Shown piece after piece: positions 1-10,839 of a stretch of 64,000 nucleotides of DNA (position 1 is the first letter of the stretch; every line of letters begins with the position of its first letter). The stretch is from positions 12,058,518 through 12,122,517 of the forward strand of contig CM057153.1 of the NCBI GenBank assembly GCA_029962745.1, written 5' to 3'. Under the pieces are notes generated by a model, which saw only the letters and a list, made by a program, of their open reading frames with translations, was not told the origin of the DNA and searched no databases. The stretch is from Echinometra lucunter. Lineage: Eukaryota; Echinodermata; Echinoidea; Camarodonta; Echinometridae. The position numbers and the translations under genes are program-made.

Positions 1-960
1 GCTAATTTGACGGAAAAACTGTGCTGCAATACAAGAAAGAAAAAGAAGAGGGAAATAAGGGGTATTTATTGATTAATGCACCACCATCATTATTTCATAC
101 ATGTTGTAATGCCTACACCAACTCAATAATTTTGTGTAACTGAAATATTCATAAAGTATAAAAAATATTCTTGCACGATGGAAATATTTAATGCCCTTTG
201 CATTACAATGTCAACACTTATATCAGGTATACGGTTCAAGATTGATGAGATAGAGCTGCTAATAATGTTCCACTCATAATCAGTTTAAATTTATGCTAAT
301 TTCATTTGAATTGATTGGTATGCTTAATGTGCATAGTTCAACGTTTTCCCCGTACATACCCTTTTAACACGATGATGATTAAAATCTCTTGTGTTTTTGC
401 ACTCTGTAAATAAATTGATAGCTAGATCAAATTATAAAGGTTTCATCACGAAAATCATGGGCAATATGTTCATGGATATTTTCGCAGCAAAGCAGAATTA
501 ATCGGTAAGGTATTTCTTTTTCCCGAGGGTTTATTGTGAAAGCAGTGGCTTATTCGGGATTGAAACTGAATAAAGCATTGAATAAGTCAATGTCAAGCCG
601 TGAACGCAATTGCACAGAGAGAAGTAATGATATTGATATTTCCAGCAATCGGGAAAGAAAGGAATATATCCAGATCAGTCACAAAGGCAACGATGTATTG
701 TACTGAGATTTGGATCTAATTAATTTTGACCAATAGGACACGATCAAGGGGTTAGTGGCTTTCAGACATAATAAATCGCATGGATAACATGATAACCCTC
801 ATTCATTATAAGTCGTATTGCAATTCGTTTACAATGCAAGAAGGTACAACCATGACAACGGAATAAAGAACGTAAAATAAAATAGGTCAGGGTTGTCGTT
901 CAACGTCCTTTTACATTCAGATTATTCTTCTTCTGTTTGTGAATATTCTCAATCATCCAG
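1..960. other. AT-rich non-coding stretch
   Basis: I see no exon, RNA gene or recognisable repeat here. All reading frames are broken by frequent stops and the composition is AT-rich, like the intergenic DNA elsewhere in the window. Confidence 0.6.
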
Positions 961-970
961 GTAAAGTAGA

Positions 971-1380
971 TAATGAACTATATCAGTAAATCTGGTCAAC
1001 TGGACTTACTTGTGTTTTCGAGTTGCGACGTTTCACGTCCTCTCCGGGACGCTTCATCAGGCCGACTGGTCTTTGGCGGCAATTGGTTATTGACCCGTGA
1101 CAGGGTCGGGAAATTTCGAAAAGCGCCGAGGAATCTTCCGAACTGCCGAATTGTAGGCTCCGGCTAGGTTGTATCGCAGGCCTCCTCATTGGTTAAGAGA
1201 TGGCTCCTACGGAGCCTACAAATCGGCAGTTCGGAAATTCCCCGACCCTGTCACGGGTCAATAACCAATTGCCGCCAAAGACCAGTCGGCCTGATGAAGC
1301 GTCCCGGAGAGGACGTGAAACGTCGCAACTCGAAAACACAAGTAAGTCCATTTGACCAGATTTACTGGTATAGTTCATTA
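971..1380. mobile_element. Palindromic MITE, arms of about 200 bp
   Basis: The left half (971-about 1170) is an inverted near-copy of the right half (about 1200-1380), including the outer TAATGAACTATA / TATAGTTCATTA ends. The flanks allow a TA target duplication: the left arm starts TA-ATGAAC and the right arm ends GTTCAT-TA. Both strands show similar short open frames only because the sequence is a palindrome. It encodes no protein I recognise. The superfamily is inferred (TA target, Tc1/mariner-like) and not proven. Confidence 0.7.
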
Positions 1381-4300
1381 TTCTTCTTCGTTATTTTTTC
1401 TACCTAACTTTATTGGAAAAAATCTATATACAACAACAAATCTCACATCAAACCTACATCCCACCTCTCCTTTTCTTTTAAAAAAAAATACTGTCTCTCT
1501 TCTTTCCTCTGTATTACCCTGACCTGTTTTTTTTTTTTCATTTCATGTTCATTGCCAACGTTTTTCTTTTGGTTATGGTATCAGGACATTGTCTTATCGA
1601 CCAGCATGACCAGTGTCGATTCTTACTCTTCTTAATCAATTAACGCCAGCATTGCGTGGCGCCCAATATTTTGATTGTCCTTGCCGGTGGAGGTTATTGA
1701 ACATCAATTTACGTGGAACAAACCACGTAGGGAATATTTAATTAAATTCGATATACAAATCAATGCCTAGGAGTGCAAAAAATACTGTTTAAAGTCCAAC
1801 GTAATTACCAGACACAAATTGTAAAATAGAGGTCCTGTAAACAGTTCACACCAACATGCTTTGGACATACAGTAATAACAAAATTGCTATAGGACAGCGA
1901 GAAAATCAATTCGAAAGAAGATGTGGTTGTCTGAAAGACCACAATTTCTGTTTTAAAAAGTATATGTCCATGGATGAACAAGGCGAATCGATTGTCATTG
2001 ATAATTGTTATATGCATCTGTGTCCTTGGCAAGGTAATGAAACCTTACATGAGCTATCATTATTACTCCCTCTATCTATGAAAGCCTACGTATGTGTTTA
2101 GGCAAGAGCGCCGAAAGTTTCCGTTGCAAACTTGTGGGAGTCAACATATGTTGCTTGTGCCCTAGGGAGGACTTTGATTGAAATTGGATGGGGAACCTTG
2201 ACTTTTATCTACAGCCCCTCCCCACCCCTCCCCCAACGCAAATCGACGGGCCCTTGTGCCAAAATATCGAGCGGGCTGTTGGGGTCTTGAAAACCGCATT
2301 AATACATGAATTATACTTACTGGGGCATGGAAGGGGGGGGGGGTGTCGGCAAACTCTCATGGACCACTCGCCCTGTGCCTGTCGTATGTACAATACTGTA
2401 GAAACTTTCTTTTCATCAACATGGACTTTTAGGGCATTTTAATGGCTTATGTATCAAAGCACAATAAACTTTTTTCGGTGTGCAGGGGATTTATATACTT
2501 AACCCTATGCGGGCTCGGTATGGACGGGTTGGAAGGAAAGTCTCAGGTGGGGCGATATTTCGCTTTATTTCAATAGAAATAACGGGCGGACCATTAACTA
2601 TCACATCTTTGCAACTATTTTAAAATCAATTATGAAAGTCTGTACAGCCCGTCATACTGATCCTCCTTAATTAATCTATACGTTATTTCCATCTACCATA
2701 GGTCGATTTTTCTCCATTTTCTTTTCTCTCCTCCTGTTTTTGCCCTGTAATTGATTTTCCTCTTCATACATTGCTTCTGACGTTCTTGTTTATCGATCAA
2801 GTAATAAGGGGGATTCTTGTAGAACAGAATTATCTTCCACTTCTATAGAATCAAGAAAATTGTTTCTTCTGCATTGATGGATCTACGATTTACCGAAATT
2901 AATAGCCCCATAACCCCATCCCCACCCAAAATGTATGCTGAATAAAAGCCTTTCACATACTTAAAAGATTTTTGTATCCAGGTTATAATTTTATTATCCC
3001 CTAGTAATTTCATTAATAATTTGATATCAATTATTTAATGAGTAATGATAGATGCACAATCTCTGGTCATGATGGATACAAAAAATGGGGGAATGTCAAC
3101 TGTAATTCATAGCTGATTTATAGTTCTGGCCCGAAGGCAAAAGAGCCTCTATGCCCCTTTCAGCATGAAAAGCAAGTAATGTTTTCCTGCCCCATTTCCT
3201 ACTCATTCCAGTAAAGCAAGTCATCAGGATCAAGGCAACTGCAAAAAGCTTGTTCTTCCGACCTATAGAATCAGTTACGAGGGGAAGTATGTTTTCTCAT
3301 GCACTTTTCAGCCCCCCCCCCCCCCCCTTCACACACACATACGCGCGCGCACAGAATACGAACTGGAGTCTGGATCCAGCCCTTTATTGTCCCCAGCCCC
3401 CCCCCCCCCCCTCCTCCTCTTATTATAATGTACATTTTTTCGTCCTTACCCTGTACTCTTCCAGCCCATATCTCTCGTTGCTGGCCGGACTTCGTAAATT
3501 TATTCCCTCGATTTCAATTCCCAATTCCTGATCACTACCAATCGCTTCGTTTACACGGTTTAGAATAATGATAATTTAATTGCTTTTCATTCAGCAGCAG
3601 GGGCGATAATAACGTTTTGTTTACGCGTCACCGTATTCACTGTGGATACTGTATGCGCTCTCTCATTAAAAGAAATTAAATTTCATTTCATTTTAAAAGA
3701 TCCATTTGGGGACCACTGTGAAACGATTCTTGTTGAAAGGTCACCCCATTTGAGGAAATGAGTGACTGAAAAGAAATAAAAATCATCGCTTTAGTTTGGT
3801 TCTATTTTGCAGAAATGTAGTATTCCGAATTATCAATGAATATAAGCGACTTTTAAATGGCAAATTATTGGCTGCTTTGTAAATGCATTACAGACATGGA
3901 TTTACTAATAATTTACTACTTCTCCCAAAACTAAGCCAACGGATAAAAGTAAATTACCGCATAAATAAAGCCTTCATTTTTACAGTTTTGTTTTCTCTCT
4001 CTCTCCATATATATATATATACACCACCTTTACGGATCCTCTTCCCCTGAAACTGGATAAGATCAAAATTGATTTTTTTTTAAATGACTTGTATAGTAAT
4101 ACATTCCCAAAATGATATGTGACACGTTGCTAATCCACTCAAAACTAATACTGTTTGTGGTATACAGTTCCTAACTTCTAATTCTCCCCTTGAACATTAG
4201 ATATCATAATCATACCAATGTAAAAATATGTACATGTAAATAATGAATTATGTTAGTGCGTTTTTTTTTCAAGAAACTGATATGGTCGCACTGTTCTCGG

Positions 4301-5918
4301 TACTTGTTAGAATTTCATATTTCCACTGCTAAGTGGATACTTATATCTAACATTATAATCAATGGTAAATACATTCTTAGTTGTACTAGCGCATATAAGA
4401 ATATTTCTCCATTACTGAATTTTTCGCCACAATAATTTGAATCTGGATTACTTATTGTTATGGTTATTTCACTGTATAATCTTTTGTATGTTCCTGTTTA
4501 TATTCATGCTTTTTAACCTCAGGACCATGATGTGAAATGTTTGACTGAATAAGTACTTCACTATCTTTATTCCACTATTCCAATAAAGATTGTTTCTTTG
4601 TCCATTCTTTCCGTTGAAATTCGAAAAATGTTTCTATGTTGAACTGCTGATAAGTTAGATTTAAACAATCATACAAATGTAAAAACACGGACCATATGTA
4701 AGGTAATTCTGGAAAATGCAGTAAATTCAACATGTTCAAATGACTTGCGTAAAACTGAAGCTATATATCAATGAAGTCATATACATGCACATAGGCGAGA
4801 AAAAAAAAAGACAACCTAAAGCCGATCCCTCGTTCGTCTATAATATACATACATCAAATCTCATAACATAACACACCACAAATTCATACAATTTTACAGG
4901 AAAAAGTTGAATTCTTACCCAGATTTTTGAAGGATGCAGATTCGCTGACTATTATTGTTGTGGAAATGAAAACTGAACACCATGCGTGCACGTCTGTGCA
5001 AACATGTAAAGGTCCTTACCAGAAGACATAATTCGTTATGATGCTCCTGCCCTTCAAAGTAAATCGATCAACTATATACTGGGCATGCGCATACGCAAAG
5101 ATCTATCTTCGTCATAAAATTATCTTTCTTCATTTCTTTATTAGAATGGCGTCATTAGCAGAAGATTATTAGAAATAGAAAATATGGCATTTGTCTATTC
5201 ACTTTTATAAGCCATTTTATATTAGGATTCCTTGAAATAAATTGTATAGCGTATTTATCAAAAGTAATGCTTTCAAGATATAGGATGTCCATAAATAATT
5301 TGAAATAGTTCAGTTCTTCTTTTTTTGGCATTATCCCAGTATAACAGGTCATTTATCACTAATAAACTGAAGAGGAAAATATCAAAAGTACTTGATACAA
5401 TGCAAGAAAATGTAAAAATGCAAGGAAATGTAAAAATCTTGAATGAAAAAAAAATGTTTATAAATCACTGACAGGTACAAGGAGTTTGTCTCTAGCGTCT
5501 CAGTGGGATGAACAAAAGCATTAAAAAAAACCCCGGGAATATCTGAAGGTCCATTTCCATAACCAACACCTCATATTCAGGAAGTGAGGTGCCCAAATGA
5601 CCACATGTTTGGCAGCAAGAATCCCGACTAGTTTCATATTCGGGCACATACCTCCTGAATCAGTACTTTCTGTTCTTTTCAATACAACAAGCGCCACAAA
5701 TTTTTTTTTTTCCGCGAGAGGAGCGAAAAAAAAAATTGTAGTTATGGGACAAAAGGCGTCGCCCCGCCCCCTCCAGGAAATGTGCCTACACGCCTATGAT
5801 TCCATGGCAGTTTGCTGGAAAGCCTTTAAGCATCTCGATGGTAAGAAACAAATATTCTTCCTTACGCATGTTATTTACTCCTCAGTTAGTTTAGGGCAGT
5901 CATATATTTCCTGATATA
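1381..5918. other. Intergenic DNA without recognised genes
   Basis: AT-rich DNA with homopolymer C runs near 3311-3328 and 3399-3411, a G run near 2331-2342, a short (CT)n(TA)n tract near 3990-4022 and scattered A/T runs. No splice-bounded open frame or known domain was found on either strand. Confidence 0.55.
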
Positions 5919-6440
5919 CAGGGTGTCCCTGAAAAAAGGAAACACAAGTTGACGGGTGAATTACTCAATGATTCCATATCATTTATCCGTTTATTATTAT
6001 ACAAATAATGAATGTTTATGAGTGCAATGGACATAATATTTCATGAGGTAAAGATGAAATGATCCATTCAACGAGGCGAAACCGAGTTGAATGGATCAAT
6101 AATTTCATCTTTCACCGAATGAAATATTGTGTCCATTGCACGAATGAAAAACATTTATTATTTGTTTTATATGACACCTAAAAATGGATCAAATCGCAAT
6201 AAATCAATGGCGCTATACGCTAGCGCGCTGTTCGTGGTGCACACTGCAAATGCAAGCGTTTTACGTATGTAGTGTGCCGGGCTCTCGGCGTTCGTGCAAT
6301 GGAGCAAATCGTATGGATCCAAGATTGCACGGTAAATGGAGCCACAATTGCACGAGTGATGACGTCATAGTGCAATGGGACAAATGATTAATATCAATCA
6401 ACCAATCAAATGACAGGGATCTATTTAGGTGTTATATAAT
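5919..6440. mobile_element. Hairpin element preceded by a GGGTGTCCC end-like motif
   Basis: ACAGGGTGTCCCTGAAAAAA at about 5919 closely matches ACAGGGTGTCCCAGAAAAA at about 38035 and resembles a transposon terminal repeat. A hairpin follows (about 5998-6172), with arms such as GAGTGCAATGGACA and TGTCCATTGCACGA. A second inverted pair, TATATGACACCTAAA (about 6168) and TTTAGGTGTTATATA (about 6424), brackets 6168-6440. A perfect CRE-type octamer TGACGTCA lies at 6360-6367. No coding potential is seen. The exact element borders and superfamily are uncertain. Confidence 0.5.
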
Positions 6441-6837
6441 AGTGTATACATCACTTGTTTTCTCTTCTCTGATTATCAATGAAGTTATCATTATCAATTA
6501 AGTTCTCAAGAACGATTTCCAGTGTGTTTTACGTGGCAGTGTCTATAACGAAATTGTTCAAATTACAAAACACTTCGATCATTCTGGTTTCTTTGAAAGA
6601 GAGAATATGTTTTGGGATAACTAATTGTTTGACCAAGCATGGCCATGCATGACCCTTCCGTTTCCAGTCTTTTGAATGAGGAGACTATGAACTTTTCAAA
6701 GATATATATTCTCAAAATTAATAATCCTACATCATTTAAAATCATTTTTGTCTCGCCTGCGTAGCGGAGCGAGACATAGGTATCACTATTTCCGGTGTCG
6801 GCGTCGTCGGCGGCGTCGGCGTCGGCGTCGTCGTCAA

Positions 6838-7490
6838 CAATTGTGTTGTACACCCAATAACTTTCTATAGCTTTAAGGTGGGATCACCAAATTCATACCA
6901 GAGGTCCATCTCTTGAAGGCGCAGGTCAAGTTCGAATATGAGTCGAATTTGAATAAGGTCAAAGGTCAAAGGTCAATGAACTTTCCATGACTGGCACTGT
7001 GCTATATTGTACACACAATAACTTTTTATACCTTCGAGGTAGGATTGCCAAATTCATACAAGAGGTCCATCTCTTGAAGGTGCAGGTCAAGTTCGAATGT
7101 GAGTTGAATTTGATTAAGGTCAAAGGTCAAAGGTCAATGAACTTTCCATGACTGGCACTGTGCTGTGTTGTACACACAATAACTTTCTATAGCTTCGAGG
7201 TGGGATCACCAAATTTATACCAGAGGTACATCTCTTGAAGGCACAGGTCAAGTATGAGTATGAGTTGAATTTGAATAAGGTCAGAGGTCAAAGGTCAATG
7301 AACTTTTCATAACTGGCACTGTGCTATGTTGTACACCTAATAAATTTCTATAGCTTTGACGTGGAATCACCAAATTCATACCAGAGGTCCATCTCTTGAA
7401 GGTGCAGGTCAAGTTTGAATGTGAATTGAATTTGATTAAGGTTAAAGGTCAATGAACTTTCCATGACTGGCACTGTGCTATGATTTACAC
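6838..7490. repeat. 161-bp tandem repeat, four copies
   Basis: Four copies begin near 6840, 7001, 7162 and 7323 with TTGTACACMYAATAA-type sequence. Copies 1-3 carry overlapping AGGTCA half-sites spaced by one base (6956-6975, about 7117-7136 and about 7278); in the third one spacer base is G. The fourth copy has lost one half-site. The array lies inside a longer repeated segment that opens with CTCGCCTGCGTAGCGGAGCGAGAC (written here in two parts: CTCGCCTGCGTAGCG, GAGCGAGAC) near 6765 and closes with CAGGCGAGACAACGC near 8374. A (GTCGGC)-like triplet-rich patch sits at 6797-6836. Confidence 0.85.
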
Positions 7491-7654
7491 CACTTTGTTC
7501 CTGTAATGACATGAACTTTATAATTTGATACTTTTTAACACTAACATTTTACTTCAGTTCAACAGAGTTCATTCTACAGTTTACTGTATAATAGCAGTGA
7601 ACTCACTACTCTCTATACCTGAACCAGATTTTGTATTTTACTTGTTACTGTTTT

Positions 7655-7666
7655 TCATATATTTGT

Positions 7667-7714
<48 letters not shown>

Positions 7715-7895
7715 TTTATCCATAACCAAGCCTATGTAATGATAATTTGTGAACTCCCTTTCACTTATTATTACAATATGATTGTGCATTTTTTTTAATT
7801 TATTTACTTAATTTATCCATAACCAGGCCTGTGCAATGATAATTTGTGAACTCCCTTTCACTTATTATTACAATATGATTATGCATTTTTCTGTC
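7655..7895. repeat. (TTTA)n microsatellite plus a short tandem duplication
   Basis: A (TTTA)n run at about 7662-7713 is followed by a segment ATTTATCCATAACCA...ATGATTGTGCATTTTT that is repeated almost exactly about 98 bases later. This is simple-sequence DNA with a local duplication and no coding content. Confidence 0.75.
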
Positions 7896-8679
7896 TGTGT
7901 ATTTTGATTTAATTAACAGTGAATGCAACATGGCTGAAGGATCACTATGTTTGGATGCTTTTTGCATCTGTTTGTTCCACTAATAGCATGACCTTTACAA
8001 TTTTAATACTTTCTAACACTAACATTTTACTTTATGTATATTTATCTTTCATGCACAACCTTTCCTCCATTTTTCAAACAATAAGTTTGCCATAACACCT
8101 TAATAATTAATTTAATTTTACAATTTTACTCACATTATTATCAGTTACATTCTTTTTCACTAACATTCATTTCCTTACTTGCATGGAAATAATTATAGCT
8201 TCATAGTATTAACAGCATTCTTAGTGTTATCTGATTTCCTAGGGATAAAGTAGGCCTATACCATTATTGCATATGTAAACTGTCAGAACCACAATTCACC
8301 CCCTAAACTGCTGACAGCATCAGAAGTCATATAGCATAGTTTTGACATGCAGTCTCTTCATGACTGCAATATGCAGGCGAGACAACGCTTGGCGTTTGCC
8401 TTGTTTTTTACTTAATAATGAACCAAATTTAGCAAGCATCTATTTAGTTTGGACAAAGGTGTTTCTCCAAAAACCACATTAGACTGCCAAACAGTGTCAT
8501 GCGTGATATATTCATAATGTTTTGGGTGTAAAATAAAAGAGAAAAATGACTTTTAGTGTACATTAATCGAAAATTGATTTGAAACCACTGAGTAATTTAC
8601 CCCAAAATGTTGGTTTCCTTTTTTCAGAGACACCTTGGATAATTGGGAGGTAGAGACATTAACCACCAGTATTGATTGG

Positions 8680-9189
8680 CACTGGCGTAGCAAAGGGGGG
8701 GGGGGGGGGCACAAGGGGACCATGGCCCCCCTGTTGATCGGCGAGCTAAAAAAATAATACATAAAAAAAAATCATCGAGTTCACTTCACATAACTTAGGC
8801 CTACCCTACCCCTACCCTGCGAAATGAAAGTAAAACGTTTAACTTCTCATATAAGTTACCCCTTATATTGAGTTTTAGTGTGCAGAAATGCCATTTTCAT
8901 GCACGAATTTTCAAAAATCTCCTTACCGTGGGAGGGGGGTACCCCCTCCCTTCCCATACCCTCCCCCTGCTCGGTCGCTTCGCTCCCTCGCCTTGGCCCC
9001 TCCCCCTATATGCCACTTCTCATGAGTTACCCCTAACATGCCTAATACTGTATTTTAGCGTGCAGAAAAGGCCATTTTCATTCACGAATTTTCAAAAATC
9101 TCCCTTCCCACACCCTCCCCCGCTTGGTCGCTTTGCTCCCATGCCTTGCCCCCCCCCCCCCCTGTTAAAAATTCCTGGCTACGCCAGTG
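8680..9189. mobile_element. hAT-like MITE with perfect TIR and 8-bp TSD
   Basis: The ends are CACTGGCGTAGC (8680-8691) and its perfect inverse GCTACGCCAGTG (9178-9189). The flanks are identical 8-bp repeats TTGATTGG at 8672-8679 and 9190-9197. An 8-bp target duplication with short terminal inverted repeats is the hallmark of the hAT superfamily. Inside are G and C runs and two diverged direct repeats of about 165 bp (near 8838 and 9003), each ending in a GGTCGCTTYGCTCC motif. There is no transposase, so it is non-autonomous. Confidence 0.9.
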
Positions 9190-9197
9190 TTGATTGG

Positions 9198-10377
9198 ATT
9201 GTTGTATGAACAACCCAGCCTTCCCTCAAATGAGGATGGAAGACGCTGACAGGTAAGGGCCATTATCCCCTCCTATTAACAGTCAAGGATGTTTGCTCTG
9301 TTTAGTCATTTTTTTCCCCCTCCGAAACATATTACTAGGGGACTTGGGCTGTTGCCCCCCCCCCCCTATCATTACCTAATCATAGCTCATATTCGGGTAG
9401 TGAGATACCAAAATGCCCTCATATTTTGGCAGGAAGTGCTCATAATGATAGTCTCGCATATCTATGACCGAATAAGTTTTTTTTTTTTTTTTTTTTTTTG
9501 GTGCTTTTAAACATGGTGTCATATTATTTCTTCTTTTCTACAAGCGCTCACTTCCCTGGCACAAAGAAAATTTCATGTATTTGAATTAAATTAAATCATA
9601 TTAATGGTTTATAATCGGCCAAAAGGCGTCAGCTTGTCATTCTCCCCCTCCCCCTCCCCATCGAGAAATTGTGCCCTTACGCCCATGTTCCGAAGAAGTT
9701 ATATGTGAATAAAACAAGGAGCATAGGAATTTATGTATTATTCGATTCTCCTTTTGTCTTTTACGCTAAAATCCCTTTTTCATTTTCTCCCTCTCTGTAG
9801 CTCCGCAGTCTGTTTCTGTTCCTCTATTTTCATCAGTTTCTGTAATGACAATAACTCACGAATCAAACCCATCACCACCAGTGTGCGAACGCCCCTCCCC
9901 CTCTATACCACTCAATGCTTTTCGTAGAGTGAGCATTGCGGAAACCGGTCATTTCACATGATTAGACAGTTAACGTGAATTTGATGAAATGTTCGACCCC
10001 TTCATCGTTTCCCGAATATTTATTGGATTGCCCTCGGTGTTTCAAAGGACAACTTCATCGACATGCCCTAATTTCTTGGATGAGCCTACATGTTTGGGCG
10101 CGTGCGTGTGTGTTTGTGTATTGTTGACAGGGTTTGAAAAAAAAATACTCATGATCTTTGTGTTAACTGGAGCACGTGAAATGAATAACAGTAAATTTTC
10201 CGTCTTTCTCTTAAAATGTACTGGAACGTTAAATAACTTATACTGCTTTCACATTTCAATCAAATTGCTTGAACATGCAGACGCGCGCACTCTCACACTC
10301 AGATAAAATGAACTCTCACTATCTTATCTTCTTCTATCTTGTTCGTTGTTGTTGTTTTTTTTCTCAACATTTTAGTC
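9198..10377. other. Intergenic DNA without recognised genes
   Basis: It contains C runs near 9356-9366, a T run near 9478-9499 and pyrimidine-rich patches. Near 9388 a fragment resembles the TCAGGWAGTGAGGTRCC-type repeat also seen near 5580. No supported exon. Confidence 0.5.
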
Positions 10378-10380
10378 CAA

Positions 10381-10836
10381 TACTGCTTTCACACCAAGGT
10401 ACGGTCGCTGGGTACGGTCGCAGAGACCGTACCCAGCGACCGATCGGACGTGCTTTCACACCGCCGTCAAAATTTGGTCAGGCCCAGAGCGATCGGTCGC
10501 TGTATAGCTGACCTAGCCGGAAGCGGAAGTAGAGATAGCGCGTGGGCATATATGGGGGGTCACTGCATTTCGATCGGTCGCTGAGTACGATGTGCTTTCA
10601 CACCAAGGTACGGTCGCTGGGTACGGTCGCTGAAGTACCTCAACAACCGTACTCAGCGACCGATCGTTTTTTACCAAAACGATCGGTCGCTGAGTACGAT
10701 GAAATGCTTTCACACTGTGATTTCATCGGTCGCTGGGTACGGTCTCTGCGACCGTACAGAGGTACACCAAGGTACGGTCGCTGGGTACGGTCTCTGCGAC
10801 CGTACCCAGCGACCGTACCTTGGTGTGAAAGCAGTA
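10381..10836. mobile_element. Hairpin-rich MITE built from GGTACGGTCGCTGG units
   Basis: The ends TACTGCTTTCACACCAAGG and its inverse CCTTGGTGTGAAAGCAGTA are flanked by CAA at 10378-10380 and 10837-10839, a possible 3-bp target duplication. Inside, GGTCGCTGGGTACGGTC and its reverse complement alternate many times and form several nested hairpins. The internal GCTTTCACAC motif recurs near 10450, 10588 and 10706. The short open frames across it follow from the GC-rich repeats and are not genes. PIF/Harbinger-type is inferred from the 3-bp duplication only. Confidence 0.75.
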
Positions 10837-10839
10837 CAA

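Noticed and set aside
6797..6836. GTCGGC-rich patch as a CRISPR-like or coding triplet repeat
   Set aside because: It is a short imperfect GTCGKC run within a dispersed eukaryotic repeat, with no spacer structure and no supported reading frame.
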